Part shown: piece after piece, positions 1 through 12,418 of the stretch
How the letters are laid out: each line of letters begins with the position of its first letter
Numbering within the stretch: the stretch's first letter is position 1
Origin: Gnetum montanum
Taxonomy: Eukaryota; Streptophyta; Gnetopsida; Gnetales; Gnetaceae
Assembly: GCA_015680685.1 (NCBI GenBank)
Contig: MNCI01001077.1
Span: 675,037-739,036, forward strand
Direction of reading: 5' to 3'
DNA length: 64,000 nt
The notes under the pieces: model-generated
Seen by the model: the letters and a program-made list of their open reading frames with translations, nothing else
Database searches by the model: none
Told to the model about the DNA's origin: nothing
Made by a program: the position numbers and the translations under genes

Positions 1-253
1 TAGGAACTCTCAACAACTCATAGTACTTAGCAAAGTTGTCTGAATCTCTTTAAGATAAGTCATTTGTAGTTTACACACAATGTAGTCATTTCATATTTCA
101 TAACCGCACACCGCAATAGCACACACACATACTCAGATTAACTACTGAGTCTATTTGGAGGTATCTGGGCCTTGGTGTTGCCAGAGACTAGCAAGCACCT
201 AAATCCTATTCGAGGACACTCATTGGCGGTTGCATCCCAAATGGTCGCCAACA
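1..253. other. Unassigned sequence left of the element A2 breakpoint
   Basis: Homology of A2 to the related copy A1 begins near 254, inside exon 2 of the antisense gene. The bases before that do not resemble the matching part of A1 (around 43450-43650). This stretch therefore belongs either to something inserted into A2 or to flanking DNA reached through a deletion. I see no coding region here. The end of an unrelated LTR is possible, but I found no decisive terminal motif. Confidence 0.5.
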
Positions 254-3200
254 GGCATCCTGAGATATCTTTTAGATAATGTGACCACAATCAAGCCAGG
301 AGGAGGGTCTACCCAACACTCCACAAGTTTGAGATGTTTGGCTTGGATTTGGGATATGCTGGAATACCAGTGTTATCATCCTTACAACACATTATACCTC
401 GTGCGCCATGTGGCGACATACTTTCAGAACCCACAGGGGACCATCTACTATATTGGTGGGTGAGTTTCACGTCTTTACTTTTCTTGGTTGTGCAACGTCA
501 GCAACGCTTGGCTAAGAGTTAATAGTGTGCGCTTGTCACCAGGTTCTATCTTGATGATGGCAGGATTCATGATCAGTTGGGTGAGTTGGCCACAACACAA
601 CTAGCCCTATAGGAATTTGCCTCAGCCAGGAGCCTGTGGGTAGTCATGATTGCTCCTTGCAGGGAAGGATACCGTTCCTACCTACACACACTCACCTCTT
701 TCTACAGTAATTTTAGGATGAAGGGTTGGTTGGAAAAGGAGTGGAGAGAACCATTTAAGCATGTTACGCTCGAAGCAATCTTGGCAGCTGAACTCCCACT
801 ATTCCCCTCACCGTATAGACCTGGTGGGTTAACAAGTGGGTGCCGCAGGCTCAAGTTTTTTTTTGCATAGTTTCTTCTCTCTTTTATGTCAAGCATGTTT
901 TGTGATCATCGCTACAGGAGTGAAGAAGCCTCATGAAGTGATGGTGGTGATTCCAAAAAGGCAAGGGGTAGACATTTACTTCAAATATGGTGAAGTATCG
1001 GCAAGCCAAAGCTGGCTAGAACGAGGGGCCCTAGGCCCTTTTCTCAGAAGAATCCAGATGGCTAGGCTTATGGATTTGTTTATGTCACCGAATCCAGGCA
1101 TCCCTACTACTGAGATGCTTTCCTTTGTCAATTCCTTTTCTAGGCAAGTGAGTCGCTTTCGCACATATGTGCAAGGTGTGCGGGTGGTCATTGACATCAA
1201 TGACTAGCTATTTGTAGATTTGTTTGGCATTCCCACTGATGGCACCGATGTGATGTCAAAGGGCAAGTAGGAGTTGATCCTTCAGAAGTAGCATATTGAG
1301 GAGTGGCTAAGGCTCACCAAGGAGTAGAAAGGGTTCCCTATGGACAAGCTTAAGGATAGTCTTGCCATGGGGATATACCCGATCTTTCGTGCCCGTGCAT
1401 TCCCTCAACTGCTCACCCAAGGGAAGGTCTTGGGGCTTGATTAGGCTTGGGTAATATCGGAAGTCGTGGAGGAAGGAGCCTATTATAACTGGGCCGAGTT
1501 CCTATGTAGTGGTTTGCAGGGTGAGATTTTGGGGCTCCATGAGCAAATGGAGTCGCACTCTAACATACACTATGCTTTCTACATAGGCTATTTAAAGTGC
1601 TTTGTAGAGTTCTTGGTGGTCCAGTAGGATGAAGTCTAGTTCAAGATAGATCATGAACAGATTTCCAAGCCATGGATTCAATAGGTCCTTTGGACCATGC
1701 AAGCCCAGGCTCCCCCGAAGATGGTTGGGGATTCATTTTCTGTAATGACTAAAGGTCTAGCAGTTCGTAGCGCTTGCCGCCAGGACAGTGTAGGGGAGAC
1801 CCCCCCTACCATACTCAGCAACATGACACAAGGTGAGAGTCTCAAGGCTGAGACCATGCCTACGGTGTTGCAGAGAAAGAGACCTCCCATGAAGAGGAAC
1901 GAAGACTGTGGTTCAAGTCGCATTGAACGCAACCCCCCATTGGTGAGCATTTAGGGAGCCTGGTATTCTATGCTTAGTTAGGTGGCGCTTTGTAGCATGG
2001 TATCAGTTTTGAGTTAACCTGTCTTGATTTGTCATGTGTATACCCTTTTGTGGGTAGAAGAAGGCGACAAGGAAGTGTCGGCCCTCAGAATGGGGGCGAC
2101 AAATAAAGATGCGAGGGCCCCGGCTTTGGAAGAAAGGGGCCCGGCTAGGAATAATGGAGCTCTTGTCTCCAGAGTAGGGGCTCTTGCTATTAGGGAGCCT
2201 CTTCCTACCAATGAAGAGGTGCCTCCTTGAAATAAAAAATATGCTACTCTCCTGAAAGAAAAAGCACCAACGTATGAGGTAGGAGTTTCTATGGAGTTGG
2301 CTAGGCCTTCTACCGAACCTACCGCGATTGTCTTGCACCAGCAAGAAACAAGATAGTAGTCGGATGCTGGTGAGTTTAGGCTTTGGATGTGCCTTACCAT
2401 AATCCATTCTAGCCATTGCTAAGATACTTAATCATGTAACAGGTGCTACTGATGATGTCTTAGGACCTCCTCCACCCTAGACGAAGTCATGGGCTGAAGT
2501 TCCTAACAAGTTTACGTTTGTTCAGGGGCTTGTTGATGACATGATCAAATGCCTTCAATAGGCAAATCCTCGTGTGTGTAAGTAAGAGTGTTGACAGCCC
2601 CTATGCTACTACGCTGAAACTCTTGGATGTATTGGTTTATGTCATGTTAACGTGATTGTTAAAATTTCTACGTTGAACAGCCTCTCAGCTCAAATGGGAC
2701 CCAACTCGATCTATGGAGATTGGCACGGTTCCCACACTCTCGTCTTATGTGACCGAAGTGTCTCATCATATATTTGATGATGCTTACAAATGTGTCTTGC
2801 ACTCGGCATGCTCTTTATGGGAATGTAGATGTACCAACCAGGAACTGTGAAAACGGGTCCACAAGGGTGTGCAGAGAGAGGCAGAACTAGTCACCAAGGT
2901 AGAGAACCTCAGGTCAAGGATCAATTTCCTCATAAACCATAATCCTAATCTTGTTGATTTGTAGAGGGTTGTAGAGGACTACACTAGTTTTTGGACTGTC
3001 ATCCATCAAAATGTAGAATCCACCCGCGAAATAATCGAATAGCAGATGTAGATGGATTTGCTAGCCTAGAAGTGCCAAGATATGAAGGACATCAGCGCGA
3101 AGGTCTTTGAATGGGGGAAGACCCAGAGGGATCATAAATATACATAAAAGCTAGAAAATGAAACCTATCGAAGGTTGTATAAAGATGCTGCTGTGGAGGC

Positions 3201-3721
3201 ATTCTCGTACGAGACATTCGTGAAGGCCATCGGCACTTTTGAGGCCTATGCCAAGTTTAAAGAACAGGTGAAGGTCATGGAATCTCTGGACTTGGGGGTG
3301 TCCCTTCCTACAGGAGAGACCGCAACTACCTCTCTTTCCTAGGAACCTCTAAAGTGGACAACTTTGGAAAGGGAGAAAGTTTCCGCTGTGAATGCTGAAC
3401 CTAGTGACAAGCGTTGGATGGATATTTCGATAGAGGATATTGAACATCATCTCAGGCTTGGTCTAGACCAGATACCACTTATGACCAATGCAAGCTTCCC
3501 TCAGGTTAGTTGCTTTAATGCTTTGCTACAACTATCATTTATCACATTTGTTGTCCCTAATAACTATATTTTTTTTTGGGATACAGGCTCTCAAAGAAGG
3601 TGTGAGGTTCGTGGAGGGAAGGAATGAGGCGTCGATAGGGGAAAATATAGGAGCAGGTGATGCAAAAGTGGATGAAGTAAGGAAAAATGGTGAAGGTGAT
3701 GCGAACAAAGATAACTCATGA
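254..3721 (+). pseudogene. Antisense gene of element A2 (5' truncated, multi-exon)
   Basis: This is the second copy of the gene that lies opposite to gag-pol in these elements. It aligns exon by exon with the A1 copy at 42821-47198. Exons by splice signal and alignment: exon 2 part to 459, exon 3 from 543 to about 836, exon 4 918-1942, exon 5 2058-2369, exon 6 2443-2577, exon 7 2681-3504, exon 8 3587-3721. Donors are GTGAGT, GTGAGC and GTAAGT types, and acceptors end in CAG or TAG. Exon 8 ends at a TGA at 3719-3721. Exon 7 encodes a helical segment with the motif WMDISIEDIEHHLRLGLDQ. Exon 1, most of exon 2 and the promoter are missing. Several in-frame TAG codons lie in exon 4 (for example at 1205, where A1 has CAG), so this copy cannot encode a full protein. 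I do not know the function. Confidence 0.75.
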
Positions 3722-4320
3722 GAGCATGGGTCTCAACTCCCCCTCTTTCTCCTTTTTTTTTCTTTTTTTTTTGAAAGAATTTATAGACACTACCAATAGG
3801 CAAAACATTTTGAATGGAATGAAAGACTTCAGAAAGGAAACCGATTTTGTATTATCATGTGTGTTATGTAAAGTTTTCATGCTCTTGTATGCTAGTTTTG
3901 GGACATTTCAGGTTGTTTGTTAGTTTTAGGCCATTTTGGGTCATTGCGTAATGAGTAAAGTGAAAGGTGATAATGCTAGTTTTAGGCTATTTCAAGTCGT
4001 TGACACATGTAGCATGCTGAAAGGACGACATACTAACAAGCTAAGTAGAAAGAGAATATGCGAGGATGGTGACTGGGTGGGAGGTCATAAGGCTGCTATG
4101 CTATGCATAGTTGCCTCTTGACCTTTTGTGGGTTGATCAAGACGTAAGGTCGAGGTGTTCCACCAGAGCCTTTGCTCGTGTCACTATCCTTCACTTGAAA
4201 GGGCAACTCCACCCATGCATTTTTGATTTGAGGGTTACCTCATTGGGCGAATCCCTTCGTTGCATGATTGGTGAATGCATGAACAGGTGCTTCATCTTCA
4301 AATCTTGTAACCTCTGAACC
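3722..4320 (-). repeat. Spacer with TTTTAGGCC (GGCCTAAAA) repeats after PRO of A2
   Basis: Between the end of the antisense gene and the end of PRO, several copies of a degenerate unit reading GCTAGTTTTAGGCCATTT lie at about 3885-4010. On the element's sense strand this is GGCCTAAAACTAG. The same unit occurs at the matching place in A1, D and E. The part 4011-4320 contains no gene that I recognise. Confidence 0.6.
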
Positions 4321-4935
4321 CTACTTCATGTTTACGTTGTTGATTGCTTGCGTTACCACCCCATCACCATGGATTATCACCTCCCTACACATGTATGGTG
4401 AGTGAATTTCTTGGTTTATAGGTAAGGAGATGGCCCTAAGTTGTGCTAACAATGATCTTCCCAAGATTAGGTTAAACTCGGGCATTTCTTTGACCATGAA
4501 GAACGTTGCATCTATGGGGAGCTCATTCCCTGCTATGAAGATTACATGAACTGTGCCCTTCACCAGGACATATGCCCCGTTGAAGGACCACAAACATGAT
4601 GTTACCATTGGTTTTATCTAGTTGACCAACCCCATGGTATCTATAATAGGAAAGGAGATGACATTTGTGGCTACCCCATCATCGACATGTACCCTTCAGA
4701 TTTGGTATTGGCCGACCTGAATTGTAATGAAGAGAGGCACCATAGTTACTTAACCTCCTTTGGGATCTTTCTTAATGGCATCGTTGCAAAACGTTAATTG
4801 AGGTATTACAGACTCCATCGGTATAGAGGGGTGTATGACTGAGTGGATCGCTTTCTCGTGTACCGGAATGTTTTCGTTGACCAGAATTGCCGTTAACATG
4901 CGGACTAGAGCCTCGCAGTGAGGGGCAGATGTCAT
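4321..4935 (-). pseudogene. Aspartic protease domain (PRO) of element A2
   Basis: This is a retropepsin-like protease that in Tat elements is the C-terminal part of the gag-pro polyprotein. Reading on the minus strand, the segment contains the start MTSAPHCEALVRML, the active-site loop V-D-D-G near 4676-4687, then the flap and the C-terminal motif NLILGRSLLAQLR. It ends at a stop near 4321. The usual D-[ST]-G triad is D-D-G here, as in all other copies in the window. The reading frame is broken by a stop between the two halves, so the copy is a pseudogene. It is followed downstream, in element order, by the antisense gene. Confidence 0.75.
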
Positions 4936-7563
4936 GACTAGGTCGTATAGGCTTAACGTAATGTTTTTCTACCTTAGGGCTTGCCCAACCTAGATGAGGG
5001 CATCCAAGAAGTCTTGGCCACCCATCTATTTGACACGCTCCTCCTTGATTCTCCCTAGAAGATGAATCTCCCGAGGGGAGATGGCCCCGGACCTAGGTTC
5101 AAATTTTTGGTGGCAAGATGCCACAAGCTGTGTAATTGCGTTAACCTTCATCTTTGGTGACAAAGGTGTAAAATTAAAGGGCAAAGGTGTAGTTTTGGAG
5201 ATACTTTTGATGGTATTCCGCTTCGATGCCTTGCCCACCAAGTAGGTTTCTCACGTTGTGGGACGAGGCGGTTGTTTAATGTTATCGCATGGGATGGGGA
5301 CTGTCGAACACATCACCCCCCTAATGATGAATGGAGCTAGAGGTGTTAGTTGATGGGGTCGTGTGGCCCTACCAACAGGTGATGTAGACATAGATGCCCA
5401 TGGTGGGACTTTCAGGATGAAGGACAACTGCGAGCTTGGACCATCCATTGGTGGCATTGGTGCACTATGCTGAGGTACATGAATCACAAATGGCTGGAAG
5501 GGTGGCATGGGAATTGGTTTTTAGGATGTACTAGGCTACTTTCATCTGGAACCAACTATTCTAGGTCAATCAATCTTTGGATGCCATCTTGCAACGACAG
5601 ACAATAATCCATGGTGTGACCACATAGTTGATGGTAGTTGCAAAACCTATCTAGTCTGAAACCCCCTAGGAACCAGAGGCTCATTGGGAAGGACTAAAGA
5701 GGGATTCTTAAGGAGCTCACAGTAGCATCGATGTCTCATGTTTTCTTCCTCTGACATCTGCTTGTGTTGGATGTATCCTGCTGCCAATAGTTTCTTTAGG
5801 AGTTCTGAAGGTTTGAGAGGCATCGGGGTGTATTTCGAACGATCTTTACATTCAAGGTTAGGTTTGGTATATGCAGATGTCTCAGGCATGGCAGGTTGTG
5901 ATGCTTGGCCTAGTTTGGACATAGGGTCATCCGTAGGCATGGACAGTTTCTTGTTATTTTTTCTTCTGCTATTGCTATGTTTGGGTTTAGCCTCAGCTGC
6001 CATAGTAGCCACCATGGTTGTCGGGGCCTTACCCTTGTCCTTTTTTGCAAAACTGTTCTTGTAAATAACGTAAGTTCTGTCTTTGCTTGCCTCAGCCACA
6101 TCTTGTATATCTTTTTTCCAAGCAAAAGCTTGGCTAAGTGAGCGTGGAGCTAGGTAATATAGTTTTGACTTGATGAAGTCGTTCACTGCACCCTTAAAGA
6201 TGACTAACAAGTGAGCCTTTGCAACAGGTTCACGGATTTCGTTAAGGGTTGCGCTCCAACGTTCAATGGATTTTTGGACTGGTTTTAGTAGATCTTTCTT
6301 TACACTCATCAGCTAATCTAGCATGGTTTCTAGCTTCAAGTTATATTTGAAACGTGTCACAAACTAGGTCAAGAGTTCTTCCAAAGTCGAAATGAACGAA
6401 CGTGGCAACGTGTGATACCAATCTAGGGCTTTCCCAGCTAGGAACATGGCAAAGATGCGAATGATCGTATGTGGCCATTGTTGTAGAAACAAAGACTCTG
6501 ACTGGAAGGTGACGAGATCTATATTGGGATCTCCTTCTACGTCATACTTCATGAAGTACGGGAGGAACATCCTGGGTGGTAATATCAAAGCAGGGATTGC
6601 AGGGTTGATGGGGTCATCTTGGTAAAAATCCATGACTTGTATCGTATCGAACCCAACAGCTTTGAGGCTTTTTACTTCATTGGTTATGGTTTGAATGAGC
6701 TAAAATTCTTGGACCAGACCTAGTGACATTGTAGAAGGCTGAGGAACTATGAAGGAAACTCGCATATGTGGCATGGTAGCGGTGGCGATTTGATCCATCG
6801 GCTATGCTGTTGGGGCTGCCCCTGCTAAAGGTGCTATTTACGTTGCCCACCATCTAGTGGAAGGTATTATTGGAGTAGTAATAGTGGGTTGCATTGCCAG
6901 ATAGGCCACTTGGATCACCAGCAGGACAGCCCATGGCCCCATGCCAGGATGAACCATTTGCGGGGTTGAGTAGGCCTGAGGGCGAACGAAGTCAGACATC
7001 TACGACAACTGTGAAACAGAGGAAGAAGCGAATGGATTTCACCATGTGGATGGGCCTGGGCGCATCATAGTGGGTGGAATGGATGCATATGTAGGAATTG
7101 GTATAGGAGTTATGTGTGGTTGCAAAGTAGGTACAGTATGGACATGCGGTAGGGTAGCCGTGATAGGCATGTTGCGTATTGTGGTAACATGCTGAGAAAT
7201 AGTTTGCGGTGGCACAGTTGCTACAGGTGCAACCGGGGGATAGGGGTGATGAGGTGCTAGGAATGTAGCATGGATACCCATTGCAATTGTTGCTGTAGGC
7301 TGCTGAAGCATGGACGTGATCACAAAGGAGGCGGTTACAGGTAGTGGGTTTGCCTAGAAGGACTAGGTAGGCGGGACAGGAATGGGGATGGCTGGGCCTC
7401 CCTCTTCATATTGGAAATGGAGCTCCTCCTACCCATCTTAAAAGGCATCATCCTGGTTGGACACTATGTGTTGTTGCTTCCTAAGACTTGTCAACTAGAT
7501 TAGTTGATCTAGCAACCTTTGGTACGCTTGTGTTATAGGCATAGAAATGCCCTGGTTAGGAGC
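4936..7563 (-). pseudogene. gag of element A2, main part (C-terminal to the element B insertion)
   Basis: This is the structural gag polyprotein, read on the minus strand. A proline-rich region lies at about 7323-6760. A capsid-like region at about 6640-5900 contains the motifs ALDWYHTLP and KSKLYYLAPRSLSQAF. A basic linker follows, then a zinc knuckle near 5575-5650 with C-x2-H-x4-H-x4-C spacing. Next come a linker containing PFVIHVP and a helical region near 5240-4940 leading into PRO. The reading frame is interrupted by several stops and frameshifts. The N-terminal 90 or so codons are separated from this part by element B and are found at 24871-25145. Confidence 0.75.
7559..7563. repeat. 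Left target-site duplication of element B (GGAGC)
   Basis: The five bases before the TG start of element B are GGAGC. The five after its CA end (24871-24875) are GGAAC. Joining the flanks recreates continuous A2 gag sequence, matching A1 near 51210. The single mismatch is probably a later point change. Confidence 0.75.
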
Positions 7564-7707
7564 TGAAACACCACAAAATTTAGAGCTCAGTATTTGTCAG
7601 ACACCAAGAAGGACCTTGGGACCCACGAACGACATCGTCTGCATGAGATGTGACATACGACAACCTTGGGGATCGCAACCCTTAATTTTCACTAAGTGTG
7701 CAGTACC

Positions 7708-8185
7708 AGCGTATATGCCCAGCGTATACGCCCAACAGTACCAGCGTATACGCCCTGCATGGACGCCTAACACTCCCAGCATATATGCCCCAACATAGAA
7801 ATTCGGCCCACACACCCGGTGTACACGCCTTGCCTGTACGCCACAGATGCACACGCCCGACGATGAAGTCTCAATGACAGCATGAAGATAACACCAAAGA
7901 GCAAGGATTGAAGCAAGTGGACATCCTTCAGCGTATACGCCCAGCGTATATGCCCAGCGTATACGCCTGGCATCCTCCAGCGTATACGCCCTGCACCCCC
8001 AGCGTATATGCCCTGCACCCCCAGTGTATACGCCCTGCACCCGTAGCGTATACGCCCTACATCTGCGAGCATATATGCCCGGCGTATACGCCCAGCGCAG
8101 CATCTCCACCCAAGTTCATACGCCCGCCTCATTCAGCGTATACGCCGCCTCACACGGCATATACACCCAGCGTATATGCCCGACA
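7708..8185. repeat. GCGTATACGC palindrome array in the 5' LTR of B
   Basis: About twenty copies of GCGTATACGC or one-step variants (GCATATACGC, GCGTATATGC, GTGTATACGC) lie here, spaced unevenly by short CCCAGC and CCCTGCACCC spacers, with one long spacer in the middle. The variants are mostly C-to-T or G-to-A changes at the CpG positions, as expected from decay of methylated sites. The array sits upstream of the LTR TATA box. Open frames across it only encode repeats of YTPSVYA and are not proteins. Confidence 0.85.
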
Positions 8186-8269
8186 GATGTAATATATTGT
8201 ATTTTTGTAAAGTATGTGCACCCGGTCAATGCGCCACATGTCTCCTAACCTGAGTCTAGCGTAACAACC

Positions 8270-8280
8270 TATATATAAAC
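8270..8280 (+). promoter_or_regulatory. TATA box of the element B LTR
   Basis: CTATATATAAAC lies about 80 bp downstream of the palindrome array and about 595 bp before the LTR end. The 3' LTR has GTATATAAACC at the matching place (24269-24279). It is the likely start signal for genomic RNA. Confidence 0.65.
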
Positions 8281-8876
8281 CCCGATTTCCCACTTCACAG
8301 AGGTCGGTTGGCAAAATCCTGGAGCACATCAGAGAAAATTTATACTATGCACAAGAGCCGAAACTAGCTTCCCCTGGAGAGCCCTGTACGCCGTACACAG
8401 GGTCTCTACGCTCCGCCTGTCTTGCGAACCAGCCGAGTCATTCCTGCATATGCCGGGGCTTTTCATCCGCTTTGTGTCCCTCACAACTACGTTAAACCGA
8501 TGCACTATACTTTGACTCTGTAATACCATTTTTTACATTTGTAGCACAAGATTTTTTACATTTTACAGTTTGACGTCAACTTGGCCCACGCATTCTGTTC
8601 ACACTCGTTTACGCTCACGCTCTATTCGCATTCGTTTTACGCCATTTACACTTTGTTCACGCTCGCTACATCGTTTATGCATAACCTAGCGTATAGCACT
8701 TTGCGTACGCGTGAGGAAATCCTTGTCTGATCCCCGTGCCGACTACCCAAGGTACTCTGCCTTTGTGCATTCCAGCTCACCCTTAGGTGAAGGCAGGGTC
8801 TTCTATTCTCGTCCTGCGATCTCACGGTCTCTGTTTCCTTCCAGCCAGAGACCGACGATTTAAGGCGGTACAGAAA

Positions 8877-8894
8877 TTGGTGCTAGAAGGAGGG
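8877..8894 (+). other. Primer binding site of element B
   Basis: TTGGTGCTAGAAGGAGGG lies four bases after the LTR end. The same or a near-identical word follows the LTR in A1 (52406-52423, minus), A2 (35815-35833, minus), C (26552-26569) and E (58992-59009). That conservation shows it is the tRNA primer site. I did not identify the tRNA. Confidence 0.8.
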
Positions 8895-9456
8895 CCTCCT
8901 AAAACCCTTACCTGCAAATCCCCAGGGTTTACGCTGTCAAGTGTTTACACCGCCAACTACAAACCACTGCCTACTAAAACTCTTCAGCGTCTAAGCGACC
9001 CAGTCCAAAAACCCAGCCTACAACTGTTTAGCGTTGACGCTGTACATTGTTTACGCCCTCAAAACTTTGCTCAGAAACTCCTACGTTGCTTTGTTTTACG
9101 CTAGCTCCTATTTGAAGCTATGACCTATTTTACGCTCTCCTGTTATATGCTAGCACCTATTTTACGCCCAATTGCTTTACGCTGTGACCTGTTTTATGCC
9201 CAACTGCTTTACGCTGTGACTTGTTTTATGCTAGCTTCCGTTTTACGCTATGACACGCTCCTATATTACACCGTCCTGTTTTACGCCATGATCCTTCTTA
9301 GGCTGTATACGCTCCCCAGCATCGACGCTGACCATATACATTGTATACGTTGTATACGTCGTTACCATACGCTCTCAATTAAAGCGTATACGCTGCACGC
9401 TACATAACACATTAACTTCGCATCTTCAGACCGATTTATATTCGTGACACAGCATC
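8895..9456 (+). other. Leader of element B, no gene seen
   Basis: This is untranslated leader between PBS and gag. It is rich in TTTACGC and GTTTACGCT words, like the LTR, and ends in a few GCGTATACGCT-type words near 9330-9400. I see no coding region and no long tandem unit of the kind found in element A. Confidence 0.6.
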
Positions 9457-12418
9457 ATGAACCCCGCAAACAACAACGCTGTCACTACTCAAACCACCAC
9501 CACCATGGACATCACAGCCATCCACTATCCTGTCGCACAGCACTCAGGGGTGCAACCTATAGCGGGGCCCCGCCGGTCACTAAGGTTACAGGGGAGAGAT
9601 CTAGCCTCCAACATCATCACCCAGGACCAGTATAATTTCATATGTGTTAAATACAAGCTATCCTGGCTGTTGACTGAGCTAAAATGAAAGTAAAGAGGCA
9701 GTTTGAACTCTTTTACAGGGCAGGACACAAGTTCACCCCTTCCCCATATGATGTAATCCTAGTTCCGGAGCAGTATTCGAAGCTCGTCACACAACTCCTC
9801 CTGCAAAGGAGCCACATGTTGGATCGGTATGCACTAGAACCCAAACCAGAAGAGAAGGATGACTTCGCCACTCAATCCGAGCACGAGGACTCCTACCACA
9901 CTCTTAGCCCGCAAGCCCAGGCTAACCTCATTTTTCATCCAGAAATAGGGGAAATCCTGCCCCTCCAGCATCTGGGGTTCACCCAGGCTCAAGCACCACC
10001 ACCTGAAACAGCAGTGCTAGTGCATATTCCTCTCCCTAGCGATTCCCAACTTAACACTTTTCCTCCCACAATCATCCCTGCTGGAGCTGCGGGTTTGTCC
10101 TCGCAAGCACCGCCCCCTCACACTGGCGTGGGGGTGACGCTCCCACCCCGCGTGATAGGGATGCCCCTCAATGGCCGTAACCCAACAAGGAGCCCCTTCG
10201 CATAACGTGATTGGGCAATGGCCACTGATGGATGCCTCATCACACAAACCCTCTCACACCCACATGCCACACTATACCATTCCACTAGTCTATATTCCCT
10301 AGGTACAGCCCCAACCGCAGCAACAACAACATTTCCCATACAATGTGCCATCCTTAGTGCAGACCACTGTAACCTTTCCACAAGCACAACCACCACCCAC
10401 GCAGCTTTCGGCCTTTCAGCCCACCATACAACAATCTAACTTATATAATATACCACAGCCTCAAGCTGCTGCGTCACCAAGCAGCCAAGACTGGGTGGAT
10501 GCCAGGAAATTAATGCAAGAACTTACTGACGAGGTAAAGCGCCTCAAAACGGCCGCCGACGGGGAGTTGAAAGTAGTAGATTTCTATAACGATGACCCCA
10601 TCAGCTCCTCTGTCCCACCTTTGACCTTGCCCAAAGGCATCTCCTTACCGACATTGACCAAATATAACAGGGAGAAGGACCCTAATGCCCATTTGATAAC
10701 ATTTAGATTAGAATGTGCGTTGCTCTAGGCATGACCTCATGCTATTCTATGAGTGTTCCCCATGTCCCTCGCGGGAAGGGCACTCGACTGGTATCGAGCC
10801 TTGCCTAGGAACTCTATCTTCTCCTTGGAGGATTTTTTATGCACGTTTGTGACCCGGTTCAAGTACAACTTGAAACCTGAGGCCATGCTAGACAGCCTCA
10901 TACAGGTCAAGCAAGCACCGCTTGAACCTGTACAGAAGTTTATTCAGAGATGGAGTGCGGCTCTCAATGAGCTACACGAACCAATCTCCCAAACTTATCT
11001 ACTTACAATTCTAAAGGGGGCTATCAACGATTTCTTCAAGTCCAAATTATATTACCTTAATCTGCATGATCTTAACCAGGCATTTGCACAGATCAAGAAC
11101 ATAGAGGAAGCGGCTCAAAATAGCCATGACCCGGCATACTTGACCTTCAAAAATCGACATACTAAAAAGGATAAAGAGAAGGCCAAGACAACTATAGCAG
11201 TAATAGCAGAAGCCCAACAAACGAACATCACCAACCAACAAAAATCACCCGCAACCCCTACTAACTACTATAAACCCACTCCCACAACAGCCCTGGAGTC
11301 ATCATCATCCCAGAACCCAACAAACCGTACACGCAATTTCAAGAGGAAAGAACCCTCTCAATACACGCCTCTGATGATGAAACCGTCCCAGCTCTTTGAT
11401 CAACTCCTGAAAGCTGGGCTGATGAAACATAAGCAGTTATCCCCGGCGGCCATCCAAAGATATGATCAGTTCCTGCCAACTCGTACAGAACCCAAGCTTA
11501 GCAACGCTAGATGAGCCACCAGTACCTAAAGGTTTTAGGATGGATCGTTTCTGCGATTACCATCAATGCAACGGGCAAGGAACGGATTACTGCTTCACCT
11601 TGAAGCAGGATATCCAGTGGATGATCGACGATGGCCAAATCACTTTTGATGAAGCCAACCCGGTCCAGCCACAGAATCAGTCCATGGGGATTTACAAAGA
11701 TCCTCTGAATGCCAACGAGGCTCCATACGTTATTAGCACAATCTGCTTCGATGAGGATCCCGAGATGTCTAACATCAACACCGTTTACCCTAAGCATAAA
11801 CAAGAAACACCAGGTAGGCCCTTCATAATTCAGATTTCTCCCGCTGTCTCTGCATCCACACATCAACCACCACGTGCCCCCGAGCAGCCCTATATTGTCC
11901 GTATACCTTTAGCTGTACCTACATCCTCATAGCCGCCAACCCCTCATGCTCGACTTGCCCCCTTCGTATTCTGAGTACCACCAGCCATCGCAACAGCGGA
12001 GGTTCAACCTCCACTGAAACCAACCCCGTATGTTGTTAGGACATCTAAGAATCCTAACGATTGTCAAACCTCCACCTCACAGGCACAAGGCAAACCTCGC
12101 CCCTACATCATTAGGGTCCCTGGCTAGCCTTCGGCTCAAATGCCTCCCACTAACCAACCGCAATCCTGCCCGCCTCCATACTTGGTGTGCATCCCAAGGT
12201 AATCTGAGGCTCCGAGACCAGCTCCACCTCCACACCACACGCGAGAACGTTTAGCCGATAGGCTTACATGTGAACGCCTGGAGAAGGAACGCCAACAGTT
12301 AGCTCTGGGGCCACCTAAGCCTACTCCACTCAATTCCATACCTATGTCACCAACTAAGAATTAGTTAGACGTAGGTAGTCAAGGTGAACCGTCAAGACAA
12401 CATGAACCAGCAAAAACT
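9457..12418 (+). pseudogene. gag of element B
   Basis: This is the structural polyprotein of the particle. The start is the ATG at 9457 (MNPANNNAVTTQ), the same place as in element C (26843, MNPINITAATTQ). A frameshift near 9650 and a stop separate the N-terminal 65 residues from the rest, which continues VKRQFELFYRAGHKF at about 9690. The capsid-like part runs from about 10560 to 11150, with ALDWYRALP and KSKLYYLN. A zinc knuckle lies near 11550-11600 with C-x2-H spacing, but its third ligand is changed (GH to GQ). A linker carries five or six copies of P-[FY]-[IV]-[VI]-R-[IV]-P between about 11820 and 12200. Several stops, many of them TAG, break the frame. Confidence 0.8.

Larger units (their letters stand above)
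7564..8872 (+). repeat. 5' LTR of element B
   Basis: It begins TGAAACACCACAAAATTTAG and ends GGCGGTACA just before the PBS. It matches the 3' LTR at 23575-24870 over its whole length with scattered changes and small indels. It contains a palindrome array in its first half, a TATA box near 8271, and a second half rich in TTTACGC and CACGCTC words. Confidence 0.9.

Noticed and set aside
1697-1954. Overlapping open frames on both strands within the antisense gene and gag
   Set aside because: Shadows of the aligned exons; they are not conserved between copies.
7908-8192. Open frames in LTRs encoding repeats of YTPSVYA (also 25524-25742, 34189-34458, 7597-8132)
   Set aside because: They are translations of the GCGTATACGC array, which is open on both strands because the word is palindromic. 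There is no conserved start and no protein logic.
9120-9407. Small protein frame in the leader of B
   Set aside because: Composed of TTTACGC-type low-complexity words, with no counterpart in C.
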